Shown here: positions 7,724 through 14,559 of the stretch, piece by piece
How the letters are laid out: each line of letters starts with the position of its first letter
How positions within the stretch are numbered: the first letter of the stretch is position 1
NCBI GenBank assembly: GCA_027324025.1
Contig: DAHVYW010000019.1
Coordinates: forward strand, 1-22,802
Source of the DNA: JAJZQD01 sp021847735
GTDB taxonomy: Bacteria > Bacillota > Thermincolia > Thermincolales > UBA2595
Length of the DNA: 22,802 nucleotides
Direction of reading: 5' to 3'
Made by a program: the position numbers and the translations under genes
Notes under the pieces: generated by a model
The model's database searches: none
Seen by the model: only the letters and a program-made list of their open reading frames with translations
Told to the model about the DNA's origin: nothing

Positions 7724-8084
7724 ACAAAATCTCGACTCGATTTTTTCTCACCTGGAAAACATGTTTAAAGCCAAAACCGTAATCGGGGACCCCATTGTAA
7801 TAGGAGAAGTCACCCTTGTCCCGGTGGTTAACGTCACCTTCGGGATAGGTACCGGCGGTGGCGAGGGAAAGGATGCCAAAGACCAGGGGGGAGGGGGAAT
7901 AGGGGCCGGAACCGGGGCCAGGCTTATTCCCGCAGCCGTTATAGTTATCAAGGGGGACCAGGTTAGTATGCTTCCCATTGCAGGACGGGGAAGCCTGGAA
8001 AATATCGTGGAGATGGTGCCCGAAGTGGTGAGTAAACTGAAAAAAGTTGTGCAAAAGGATGAAAAGGATACCGCGGGTATTTAG
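7713..8084 (+). CDS. ytfJ: GerW family sporulation protein YtfJ
   Basis: A 123-residue protein with the YtfJ/GerW pattern: VIGDPIVIGEVTLVPVV near residues 24-40, a Gly-rich stretch with GIGTGGGEG and GGGGIGAGTGA (about 46-70), and IPAAVIVIKGD. Family members are spore-associated and in B. subtilis affect germination. TTG 7713 is the start, eight bases after AAAGGAGGTG, and overlaps the end of the DUF2953 gene by 11 bases, so translation is probably coupled. Its presence is the best evidence that this organism forms endospores. A terminator begins in the stop codon. Confidence 0.9.
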   Translation: MDLKQNLDSIFSHLENMFKAKTVIGDPIVIGEVTLVPVVNVTFGIGTGGGEGKDAKDQGGGGIGAGTGARLIPAAVIVIKGDQVSMLPIAGRGSLENIVEMVPEVVSKLKKVVQKDEKDTAGI

Positions 8085-8112
8085 GCTAGGGGATTTGTTC
8101 CCTGGCCTTTTT
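8083..8112 (+). terminator. Terminator after ytfJ
   Basis: A nine-base-pair stem (8083-8091 with 8100-8108, one G-T pair) is followed by a run of five T residues. It overlaps the ytfJ stop codon. Confidence 0.75.
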
Positions 8113-8143
8113 CTTATCTTTATGTTAATAACTAACGCGGACA

Positions 8144-8196
8144 GGAGGCATTGCTCTAGTACATTGGCAATGCCTCTTTTTAATGCCTCCTTTTTT
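8144..8196 (+). terminator. Terminator with two alternative right arms
   Basis: GAGGCATTGC (8145-8154) pairs with GCAATGCCTC (8167-8176), followed by T5. The same left arm, GGAGGCATT (8144-8152), can instead pair with AATGCCTCC (8182-8190), followed by T6. Either fold gives a terminator, so this is a tandem or nested one. No reading frame lies between it and ytfJ. Confidence 0.65.
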
Positions 8197-8226
8197 GCTT
8201 AATCATGCATACATTTGGTACCGCAG

Positions 8227-8344
8227 AGTGAACTCGTTCAGCTAAAGCTGAACATCGAAACTTCAGTGGGGGACTCTACCCCCACTGAAGCAGAAAAGTG
8301 GAAACTCCACCTAATAGAAGGTGGAGTCTTGGAATTGGGATAAA
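8227..8344 (+). mobile_element. 118-bp IS200/IS605-type remnant, copy 1 (tnpB 3' end, omega-RNA-like)
   Basis: Matches 10395-10512 at 116 of 118 bases. Three hairpins follow in order: GTTCAGC-TAAA-GCTGAAC, a 12-bp stem CTTCAGTGGGGG/CCCCCACTGAAG, and ACTCCACCT/AGGTGGAGT. In one frame the repeat reads as 38 codons ending in TAA, beginning SELVQLKLNIE and ending GGVLELG, like the tail of a TnpB-type protein. IS200/IS605 elements have hairpin ends and a right end where tnpB overlaps its guide RNA, so this is best read as a non-autonomous remnant or orphan omega-RNA. No transposase domain is present. A duplicated cis-regulatory RNA is the alternative. It occupies the gap from 8085 to 8427 together with the terminators and a promoter. 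Confidence 0.55.
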
Positions 8345-8369
8345 TACCAAAAACAGGAATTTATTTTAA

Positions 8370-8400
8370 TTGAGTTTTAGAAATAACTCACCTGTTATAT
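8370..8400 (+). promoter_or_regulatory. Possible promoter with inverted repeat before the fibre genes
   Basis: TTGAGT (8370-8375) could be a -35 box, with TGTTAT (8393-8398) or TTATAT (8395-8400) as -10. The stretch is covered by a perfect inverted repeat, TGAGTT (8371-8376) and AACTCA (8385-8390), which could be an operator. Moderate at best. Confidence 0.35.
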
Positions 8401-8426
8401 ACCATTTTTATAAGGGCGGGTGAAAG

Positions 8427-8978
8427 ATGGTAAAAAAATTAAGTATTATCTATAAAACGGGACTGCTATTCCTGGCATTGACAATTTCCCTGGGTCTTGT
8501 AGGTTATAGTGCGGCGTCCTGGAACGTGGGTTTAGCTAACTGGGGCTCTGCAGTTACCGGGAATATTGACCCTGTTTTTACAAGGGCGTCCGTTGACTGT
8601 GTAGGTAACAGTGTAGGTAGCGGGAAGGTCGATATTGATATCGATATTTCCGGCGGTAAAACTATGTTGATTAGAATGGAAGGTATTCGCCCCGGCACAC
8701 AAGTCGTTATTGACTATACGATTACAAACAGGGGCAGTGTCCCTGTGAAGTTTGCTAATCAAAGCACATCGGGAGATTTCACAGTGACAAACGAATTTCC
8801 TGACGGGGTTATTAAGGGAAACAACGGTACGGGAGACGGAAAAATAACAATTATTGCAAACAAAACTGGCAAAAAGGGGTCTTGTATAGATGCTTTGAAT
8901 TTTGACCTGGGCATGGTATTTTCCCAGTGGAATGCCCTGGAAAACGGGGAATTGAGATTAATTCTACAACAACCCTAA
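8427..8978 (+). CDS. Secreted TasA/camelysin-like protein 1 with SipW-type signal peptide
   Basis: A 183-residue exported protein. The hydrophobic signal (about 8-28) ends in GYSAASW, and the mature start has the G-x-A-V-T-G pattern also seen in the two following paralogues. Residues 87-109 hold a Pro-Gly turn (IRPGTQ) then NRGSVPVKF, matching NRGSIPVK and NKGTIPVKF in the neighbours; this is the turn-strand layout of camelysin/TasA beta-sandwiches. Two cysteines in the mature part (58 and about 153) could form a disulfide. ATG 8427 follows AGGGCGGG. First gene after repeat copy 1. SipW-type processing is expected because a matching peptidase is encoded at 11223. Sequence is diverged, so family assignment is moderate; fibre formation is inferred. 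Confidence 0.7.
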   Translation: MVKKLSIIYKTGLLFLALTISLGLVGYSAASWNVGLANWGSAVTGNIDPVFTRASVDCVGNSVGSGKVDIDIDISGGKTMLIRMEGIRPGTQVVIDYTITNRGSVPVKFANQSTSGDFTVTNEFPDGVIKGNNGTGDGKITIIANKTGKKGSCIDALNFDLGMVFSQWNALENGELRLILQQP

Positions 8979-9129
8979 CCAAAGTCAATGCAATTAGCTA
9001 GTTATCAGCAGCAGAAGCTGTAGCCCATATGCAACAAAATACCAAAAAAAATGGAAGGGGAGTGAACTAAGGTAACGTTTTGGTCGCAAAGAGTTTTTTT
9101 ATTTTAAAAATTTGAAGGAGGAAACTAAC

Positions 9130-9654
9130 GTGAAAAAGAGTGTGATAATTAGTTTGGCATTGGTGTTGGCCCTCGCAGTTTCCGGGTTCACCTATGCACT
9201 TTGGGGAGGCAACATGTTTATAAACGGCTCCGTAGGAACCGGAACTTACGATGTATGGTGTTTTTGGGAGAATAATAATGACCCTGGCACAACTGTTGAC
9301 CCTGGTAAAACAATGCATGTTGGTACGACAGAAACAAGCATGCAAGCTGATGACAATGGAAAATTAACTATTGGTAACGTTACTGTAACTAATGCATACC
9401 CCGGCTACACCTCTACCGGCCAGTTTTGTGTTCATAACAGGGGCTCCATTCCTGTTAAAGTTATGAGTGTAAATGTAACCAACCCTAACGCCGCTGACGT
9501 TCTTAGTGTTACTACAAGTCCGTCCATGGTAGGTTTAGTCCTTCAACCCAATGAATACCAATTCATTGATATTACCAATTTAGTTGGCGATAATGCAGCT
9601 CAGGCTGCAACTTATAACTATTCTGTGGCTATTCTAACTCAACAGGCTCAATAA
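9130..9654 (+). CDS. Secreted TasA/camelysin-like protein 2 with SipW-type signal peptide
   Basis: A 174-residue exported protein with a signal ending in FTYALW, then NGSVGTG at about 32-38, the pattern of SipW-processed proteins. NAYPG (about 88-92) and NRGSIPVK (103-110) align with the other two paralogues. Two cysteines lie at about 44 and 100. Start chosen: GTG 9130 with AAGGAGG seven bases upstream; the earlier TTG at 9112 precedes that site and is unlikely. The 151 bases before it hold no clear terminator, so it is probably co-transcribed with the gene at 8427. Probable surface fibre or matrix component. Confidence 0.72.
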   Translation: MKKSVIISLALVLALAVSGFTYALWGGNMFINGSVGTGTYDVWCFWENNNDPGTTVDPGKTMHVGTTETSMQADDNGKLTIGNVTVTNAYPGYTSTGQFCVHNRGSIPVKVMSVNVTNPNAADVLSVTTSPSMVGLVLQPNEYQFIDITNLVGDNAAQAATYNYSVAILTQQAQ

Positions 9655-9661
9655 TCTAATT

Positions 9662-9719
9662 GTTTGCCGAACAGGAGGCTAAGTTTATGTTATAAAAATT
9701 TAGCTGCCTCTTTGCAAAC
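9662..9719 (+). other. Structured spacer between two fibre genes
   Basis: GTTTGC (9662-9667) can pair with GCAAAC (9714-9719), enclosing an inner imperfect stem made of GAGG/CCTC and CTAA/TTAG. The fold would cover most of the gap before the next gene. The inner stem ends in only three T residues, so it may be a weak terminator or an RNA-processing or stability element that sets relative expression. Confidence 0.4.
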
Positions 9720-9736
9720 GGTGAGGAGATTTGATT

Positions 9737-10399
9737 ATGAAAAAGCTTAAGTTATTAAGCGCTTGTCTAATCGCTGCTCTTCTGATTACAGGAGTAAGCT
9801 ATGCGATATGGGCGGTCCCGATGTATGTAAATGGCACGGTAAAAACCGGCGCTGTTGGACTTGAGTGGGATGAAACGAAATGTTCCGTTGCTCCGTTTGA
9901 CAGGGATTTGTCTAACGGGACAGATGTAACTTGCAGTATTACAAAGGACCCGGTTGAACCGAACAGGGTATGGGTAACTGTAGGCAACCTGTACCCGGGA
10001 GCGGGAATCAATCTCGATGTTTGGGGGGTAAATAAGGGAACCATTCCGGTGAAATTTAAAAATGCAAAACTTGAATTTTCCGGAAACACAGAAATCGTTC
10101 CTTACCTTAAAAGCTGGGCCACCGTAAAATGGAATACCGATGGCACCTCAGCCCCTGCAACAGCTGCGACGGTCCAAACTCCGTGGCAACCATTCGAATC
10201 GCTTGCCACTGACATGAACACATATTTACCCAACTTTGTATTGAAACCGGGCGGCTGGTTCAGTATGGACCAAGAGCCAGGGCAAACAACGGAAACACGC
10301 TGCATCGGCATAAAGCTGGATGAGGGTGCTCCCCAGGAAATTACCATGGGTAAAAGTATAACCTTTACACTGGAAATGGATTTCGAGCAAGCACAGTGA
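9737..10399 (+). CDS. Secreted TasA/camelysin-like protein 3 with SipW-type signal peptide
   Basis: A 220-residue exported protein, the largest of the three paralogues. The signal ends in VSYAIW, followed by NGTVKTG (32-38), NLYPG (84-88) and NKGTIPVKF (99-107). Extra sequence at the C-terminal half includes several tryptophans. Cysteines at about 49 and 66, plus one near 195. ATG 9737 has GAGGAG eight bases before; TTG 9731 is too close to it. The stop codon TGA (10397-10399) lies inside repeat copy 2, so the original 3' end may have been altered by insertion, although the ending QAQ matches the ending of the gene at 9130, which argues that little was lost. Confidence 0.72.
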   Translation: MKKLKLLSACLIAALLITGVSYAIWAVPMYVNGTVKTGAVGLEWDETKCSVAPFDRDLSNGTDVTCSITKDPVEPNRVWVTVGNLYPGAGINLDVWGVNKGTIPVKFKNAKLEFSGNTEIVPYLKSWATVKWNTDGTSAPATAATVQTPWQPFESLATDMNTYLPNFVLKPGGWFSMDQEPGQTTETRCIGIKLDEGAPQEITMGKSITFTLEMDFEQAQ

Positions 10400-10512
10400 A
10401 CTCGTTCAGCTAAAGCTGAACATCGAAACTTCAGTGGGGGACTCTACCCCCACTGAAGCAGAAAAGTGGAAACTCCACCTTCTAGAAGGTGGAGTCTTGG
10501 AATTGGGATAAA
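10395..10512 (+). mobile_element. 118-bp IS200/IS605-type remnant, copy 2 (tnpB 3' end, omega-RNA-like)
   Basis: Differs from copy 1 at two adjacent positions in the third hairpin (TC for AA). Here that hairpin is a perfect 24-base palindrome (10474-10497). Same orientation, 2,168 bases downstream. The change keeps the reading frame and alters only one residue of the TnpB-like tail (Ile to Leu). Its first bases form the stop codon of the upstream gene. It is followed at once by the operon terminator. If it is an omega-RNA-like end, the guide would be the bases just after 10512. Confidence 0.55.
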
Positions 10513-10515
10513 AAA

Positions 10516-10545
10516 AGGATAGGGGGGACTGCTCCCCCCTGTCCT
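10516..10545 (+). terminator. Terminator of the three-gene fibre operon
   Basis: A 13-position stem (10516-10528 with 10533-10545, one T-G pair, including GGGGGG with CCCCCC) has a four-base loop and is followed by the T-rich CATTTCCTTTT. It directly abuts repeat copy 2. Confidence 0.75.
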
Positions 10546-10629
10546 CATTTCCTTTTATCTGCTTGAACGAATAGTTGATTCGGCGTTGTTATATGATGGG
10601 CAGTTATACGTTGGAAGGTGAACAGACTA

Positions 10630-11133
10630 ATGAAAAAAAGAGTGCTTAATAGCAAATCTGCGAAAATGGTTGCGGTCGTTGCAGTGCTCCTGGTAGCTCT
10701 GTCTGTGATTGGGCAGGCCGGCGCTTTCTGGCGGGACGGTCTTTCCGTAAAAGGGATAATAATTCCGGGGAAAGACGAAGGCCTCAAAGATAATACCGAG
10801 GAAAAGCAAAATCCTATTCAGGATTCCGGGCTTCAGGATACCCAAATACTGAATGATGGTCAAACCCCACCGGGCAAAACCAATGTGATTATTTTACCGG
10901 ACAACGGTCAAACCTCCGGTGGACCTGCTGATGTAAAACAAAATCCGGAGCAGCCGGTAAGTAATTCCCCCGAGCAGCAAACAAACGGGGGAGAGGAGCG
11001 TACCGGGAATAACGCAAACCAGGGTTCTAGCACCGAAACACCTGATACAGAACCTGGGACAAAATCGGAGGCCACACCGGAGGCCACACCGGAGGCTACA
11101 CCTGAGACTACAGAGCAGGCCGCACCAGAATAA
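10630..11133 (+). CDS. Secreted Pro/Thr/Glu/Gln-rich low-complexity protein
   Basis: A 167-residue protein with a SipW-type signal (AGAFWRDGLSVKGIIIPG at about 30-47) matching the paralogues upstream. After the signal it has no folded domain: long runs of Gln, Asn, Pro, Thr and Glu, ending in three exact EATP units and a degenerate fourth. It is likely an extended, disordered, surface or matrix protein, perhaps a spacer or an adhesion or mineral-binding tail. ATG 10630 is chosen 11 bases after GGAAGG; GTG 10618 lies within that signal. About 90 bases separate it from the signal peptidase gene, and no clear terminator is seen in between. Confidence 0.65.
   Translation: MKKRVLNSKSAKMVAVVAVLLVALSVIGQAGAFWRDGLSVKGIIIPGKDEGLKDNTEEKQNPIQDSGLQDTQILNDGQTPPGKTNVIILPDNGQTSGGPADVKQNPEQPVSNSPEQQTNGGEERTGNNANQGSSTETPDTEPGTKSEATPEATPEATPETTEQAAPE
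11068..11115 (+). repeat. 12-bp tandem repeat encoding EATP units
   Basis: Units at 11068-11079 and 11080-11091 are identical (GAGGCCACACCG). The third (11092-11103) differs at two bases and the fourth (11104-11115) is degenerate. Such repeats can expand or contract by slippage and would keep the frame. Confidence 0.85.
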
Positions 11134-11222
11134 TACCTTTATTGTCCGGAAATTGGCAGGATTGGACGCGGCAGTGATGAAATGTGTCACTAGCATTAGG
11201 AAGATGCGGGGGGTACTCTGTT

Positions 11223-12392
11223 TTGTACGAAACTCTTAGGAAATATGACTTAATTGTGGTGCTGGGCTGTATTGTCACGGTCTATGTCCTGGTAAATTTC
11301 GTTTTGCCTGTTTTGCCGTACGAATTTCTGAATACATACCTTGTACGACCGGTGCTTTGGGGTGCACTTGCCTTCGTTGTCTTCAAAATGCCGGACTACC
11401 GGATTTACGGGAAGTTTAGAGCGCGCAGCATGTTGACCTTAATCGCATTGACCATGGCCGGATTTCAGATAACTGTAATGATTCTGGCCGGGTTGCTTGA
11501 AGGTTTTGGAAAAAGCCCGTACTCCTTTACTCCGTTAGGTATTATAACAAACGTTTTTTTCGTATATGGGTCCTTGCTTGGGATGGAATTCAGCAGGTCC
11601 TGGCTTGTTAACCGCTGTACCGGGCGGCGGCAGGCGTTGACCATCGCGTGGGTAGCCTTGGTTTATACATTTTTCGTGTTTCCTTACTCTAAATTTACCT
11701 CTGTTAATGGGTTGCAGGGTGTTGTCAAATTGGTGGGGGAGACTTTATTACCTTCTTTTGCGGAAAGCCTGTTTGCCACCTTTCTTGCTTTTCTGGGAGG
11801 ATTTTATCCTACTCTGGTATATAGGGGTACACTTCAGTTATTTATATGGTTTTGCCCAGTTTTGCCGGACCTCAATTGGACATCTTTGGCTCTTATCGGT
11901 GTAGTTATACCTGTTTTAGGTTTTGTTTTGGTGCAAAAGCTTTATTTTAATGAGATAAAGAGGGCAAAATACAGGGTGCAAAAAAAGGATAACTTTGTTG
12001 GCTGGATAGTGGTTGCCATATTGTCAGTGCTCATTCTTTGGTTTCCTACCGGGCTGCTGGGTGTTTACCCTACTGTAATTATTTCCGGAAGTATGAGGCC
12101 TAATATAGAAATAGGAGATATGATTATAGTGAAAAAAGTAAAGCCAGAACTGGTCAAGAAGGGTGATGTCATTCAGTTTGTCCGGAAAGACAACAAGATA
12201 GTGACCCACCGTGTTGTAGAAATCGTGAAAAGTGCCGATAGCTCATATTTTACTACCAAAGGTGATGCCAATTCCATCGTTGATGACCCGGTGTTTTTTC
12301 CTAACCTTAAAGGCCTGGTAATCTCCAAAATACCGAAAATCGGACGGGTGTCTATTTCTTTAAGGCAATTGATTAGCCTAAAGCCGGACTAG
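11223..12392 (+). CDS. SipW/ER-type signal peptidase I with large N-terminal membrane domain
   Basis: The C-terminal part is a signal peptidase of the SipW/ER class: SGSMRP with catalytic Ser290, THRVVEI with His329, and GDAN...DD at about 347-355. The histidine where bacterial type I enzymes have lysine marks the ER/SipW subfamily, which processes TasA-type precursors. SipW itself is about 190 residues; here about 250 extra N-terminal residues form seven or eight membrane segments that I cannot assign. Start chosen: TTG 11223, about nine bases after GGGGGG; GTG 11184 is in frame but lacks a ribosome binding site. It is 17 bases before the DUF5305 gene and near four SipW-type substrates, so it is very likely their dedicated peptidase. 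Confidence 0.85.
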   Translation: MYETLRKYDLIVVLGCIVTVYVLVNFVLPVLPYEFLNTYLVRPVLWGALAFVVFKMPDYRIYGKFRARSMLTLIALTMAGFQITVMILAGLLEGFGKSPYSFTPLGIITNVFFVYGSLLGMEFSRSWLVNRCTGRRQALTIAWVALVYTFFVFPYSKFTSVNGLQGVVKLVGETLLPSFAESLFATFLAFLGGFYPTLVYRGTLQLFIWFCPVLPDLNWTSLALIGVVIPVLGFVLVQKLYFNEIKRAKYRVQKKDNFVGWIVVAILSVLILWFPTGLLGVYPTVIISGSMRPNIEIGDMIIVKKVKPELVKKGDVIQFVRKDNKIVTHRVVEIVKSADSSYFTTKGDANSIVDDPVFFPNLKGLVISKIPKIGRVSISLRQLISLKPD

Positions 12393-12409
12393 AGAGAGGT
12401 CAACTAATT

Positions 12410-13537
12410 ATGAAAAGAAAGCAAATAAATAAGACAATAAGAGTTACTGTATTGATTTTGTTATTGTTAGCCTTTGGTATTACGGGTTTTTATACAGTTT
12501 TAATTTATCGGAAACCGGTTGTGCAAAAGGTACAGGTACCTCTGTACAAAGTCAATCAAACAGGCAGCGTCGATTATCGGGTACGTTTAAAGCCAAATAA
12601 TCTTTATTCTAAGTCGGCGCTGGAATCTGGAAGAATATACCTGGCAAATTTCATTGACAAAATAGAAGCTGAGTTTAAATACGCCTTTACTGGTCAAACT
12701 GTCACTAAAATTTCAGGGACATATGATATTGTTGCCGTGATTGAGTCCTATGAATCACTTAATCAAGGTTCAGGTACGGAAAAGCCTGTTAAAGTGTGGG
12801 AAAAAGAGTTTCCCCTGGTACAGAAAAGAAAGTTCGATTATAAAAATAGGACGGGCGACTTTAAGAGCATTGTATCCATCGATTACTCATTTTTCACTAA
12901 ATTCTTGGAGGCTGTAAACAAAGCGGCTGAAACAAATCCAGGGGACGCCAGACTCCTCGTAAAGTGCAATATTTTAACAGAAGTCTCAACACCCAAAGGT
13001 ATAATGCGTGACAATATAGCTCCTGCGCTGATCATTCCATTAGGACGTAAAATGTTTGACATCAAAACAGAATCACCATTAGGCAAACCATTAGTTATCA
13101 ACTCAACGAAAATCATTCAAAATCCGGGAGTTGTAAGGGGAAAAATTATCTTCACGACTGTTAGTGTGGCGTTATTTATACTCTTGCTGACCGTTGCGTT
13201 TGCGACCAAGCCGGTTACAGAAGCGCCGGAATACAAGATGCTAGAAGTGATAAATAAAAAATACGGGGACCGGATAGTAAAGACTTCGGGGAAAGATATT
13301 GCGGAAACGGATAAAACAGTTTATGTAGATTCTCTGGATGGCTTGGTCAGAGTTGCCGACGAAATTTCTAAACCAATCTTCTACTGGAAGCAGACTGAGG
13401 GAGAAACCCACCTGTTTTATATCTTTGATGGTGCTATTCGTTTCGAATGTTGGCTTACTCCTGATGCTTTTTTCCGTATTAAAGAGAAAACCAAACCAGC
13501 TTTAACATATAAGCAACAAGCAAGAGAAAAGGCTTGA
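12410..13537 (+). CDS. DUF5305 family membrane protein
   Basis: A 375-residue protein with a membrane anchor at about 10-32, a large external beta-rich domain (33-235), and a second membrane segment (about 240-265, TTVSVALFILLLTVAFA). It ends in a cytoplasmic C-terminal domain of about 110 residues. This layout, with PLYKVNQTGSVDYRVRLKPN after the first helix, fits DUF5305, a family often found next to SipW-like peptidases in archaea and Firmicutes. A role in assembling, anchoring or sensing the fibre is inferred. ATG 12410 follows GAGAGAGG and lies 17 bases after the peptidase gene, so they are co-translated. The sequence here looks more AT-rich than the flanking operons. Confidence 0.7.
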   Translation: MKRKQINKTIRVTVLILLLLAFGITGFYTVLIYRKPVVQKVQVPLYKVNQTGSVDYRVRLKPNNLYSKSALESGRIYLANFIDKIEAEFKYAFTGQTVTKISGTYDIVAVIESYESLNQGSGTEKPVKVWEKEFPLVQKRKFDYKNRTGDFKSIVSIDYSFFTKFLEAVNKAAETNPGDARLLVKCNILTEVSTPKGIMRDNIAPALIIPLGRKMFDIKTESPLGKPLVINSTKIIQNPGVVRGKIIFTTVSVALFILLLTVAFATKPVTEAPEYKMLEVINKKYGDRIVKTSGKDIAETDKTVYVDSLDGLVRVADEISKPIFYWKQTEGETHLFYIFDGAIRFECWLTPDAFFRIKEKTKPALTYKQQAREKA

Positions 13538-13587
13538 CAAAGAATTGCAGTAGAAAAATTACTCATGATTTGTAACCGGGGGTAAAT

Positions 13588-14487
13588 ATGAGACTATTTT
13601 CAAAAAAGGTCTATTTCAATAAAAACAACCCAGTTATTCCGATAGTCAAAGGTATCTTCGTTACCGGTGTCATGTTCAGTATATTAATTGCAGGTTTTTA
13701 CTTTTTTACAGATATGCAGACATTTTCAATGGCTGCCGATGTAGTCAACATTGGTTTAGAGGGGGTAGTAAGCAGAACAAATCCTGAGAAAACCCTTTTT
13801 ACCTTTGAAAATATGGCTCCCGGTAACCAGAAAAGCGCCTATTTAACTGTTTACAATGAGGGGCAGATTGATTTTTTGTATCCTATAAGCGCTTCCATGG
13901 AAAGCGGCAGCGAAATGTTGTACAATGTTCTTGATCTTAAGATACAGGGTAGTGATGGCAGCAGTCTATATACGGGAAAAATCAAGGACCTGAAAGATAT
14001 ACCTCTAGGCAATTTAAGCCCCGGTACCATGGAGAGGCTGCATTTCCTGATAGGGTTTCCAATCGATTGTGGAATGGAATACCAGAATTTAAACACTGCA
14101 ATAAGTTTTTTGCTGAATGCACAGGAATGTATCTTCACTGGCAAGGTAGTCTGGGAACCACCCCTTGACGAAGCAGATGTTAATGTTCGAAATGGCGGTA
14201 TTATACCTATCCGTTTCCATTTAGAGAACAATGGAATTTATGATACTGTAAAAAGAGGATTAGATTTGATTATAACAGGACAGGACATCGCTGGCCAACC
14301 TGTTGTATATATATTTAGAGTACAAGACGGAACTCTCATTTGGCAGGCGACATCACAAAAGCCCCATTATGAGCTTCCATTACTGGATACACAAAACTAT
14401 CCGGTAAAACCGGACACATACTATACTGCTACAGTGAAACACGGTGATCGGGTTCTGGGCAGCACCCGGTTTTTAAGCGGCAAATAA
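13588..14487 (+). CDS. TasA-like protein with extra C-terminal domain
   Basis: A 299-residue exported protein with an N-terminal membrane or signal segment (about 20-40, ending TFSMAADVV). The first domain (about 45-190) has the TasA/camelysin layout: ENMAPGNQKS, then an NEGQIDF turn, then LSPGTMERLHFLI, ending in SFLLNAQ. The second domain (190-299), with GGIIPIRFHL, resembles the PxKF-type beta domains. It could be the tip, minor subunit or anchor of a TasA-type fibre. ATG 13588 follows CCGGGGG; it lies 50 bases after the DUF5305 gene and is closed by a terminator, so it is the last gene of the peptidase operon. Family fit is moderate. Confidence 0.65.
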   Translation: MRLFSKKVYFNKNNPVIPIVKGIFVTGVMFSILIAGFYFFTDMQTFSMAADVVNIGLEGVVSRTNPEKTLFTFENMAPGNQKSAYLTVYNEGQIDFLYPISASMESGSEMLYNVLDLKIQGSDGSSLYTGKIKDLKDIPLGNLSPGTMERLHFLIGFPIDCGMEYQNLNTAISFLLNAQECIFTGKVVWEPPLDEADVNVRNGGIIPIRFHLENNGIYDTVKRGLDLIITGQDIAGQPVVYIFRVQDGTLIWQATSQKPHYELPLLDTQNYPVKPDTYYTATVKHGDRVLGSTRFLSGK

Positions 14488-14523
14488 GGTAAATGTGTTT
14501 TCTCAGGGCAAAATACAAACAGG

Positions 14524-14559
14524 CAGGATGCCGGGAAACCAAAGGGTATCCTGTTTTTT
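14524..14559 (+). terminator. Terminator of the signal peptidase operon
   Basis: A nine-base-pair stem (14524-14532 with 14545-14553, one G-T pair) with a 12-base loop, followed by six T residues (14554-14559). Confidence 0.85.

Noticed and set aside
8221..8344. A CRISPR repeat or array
   Set aside because: Only two copies exist, 2.2 kb apart, with genes rather than spacers between them, and each holds three different hairpins.
8227..10512. The possibility that the repeats are ends of one composite transposon carrying the fibre genes
   Set aside because: The copies are in direct orientation, contain no transposase, and the second lies exactly at a gene end; IS200/IS605 elements do not normally form composite units. 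Independent insertions fit better.
10563..10597. A promoter for the gene at 10630 using TTGAAC and TATGAT
   Set aside because: The spacer would be 23 bases, outside the normal range, and no better pairing was found.
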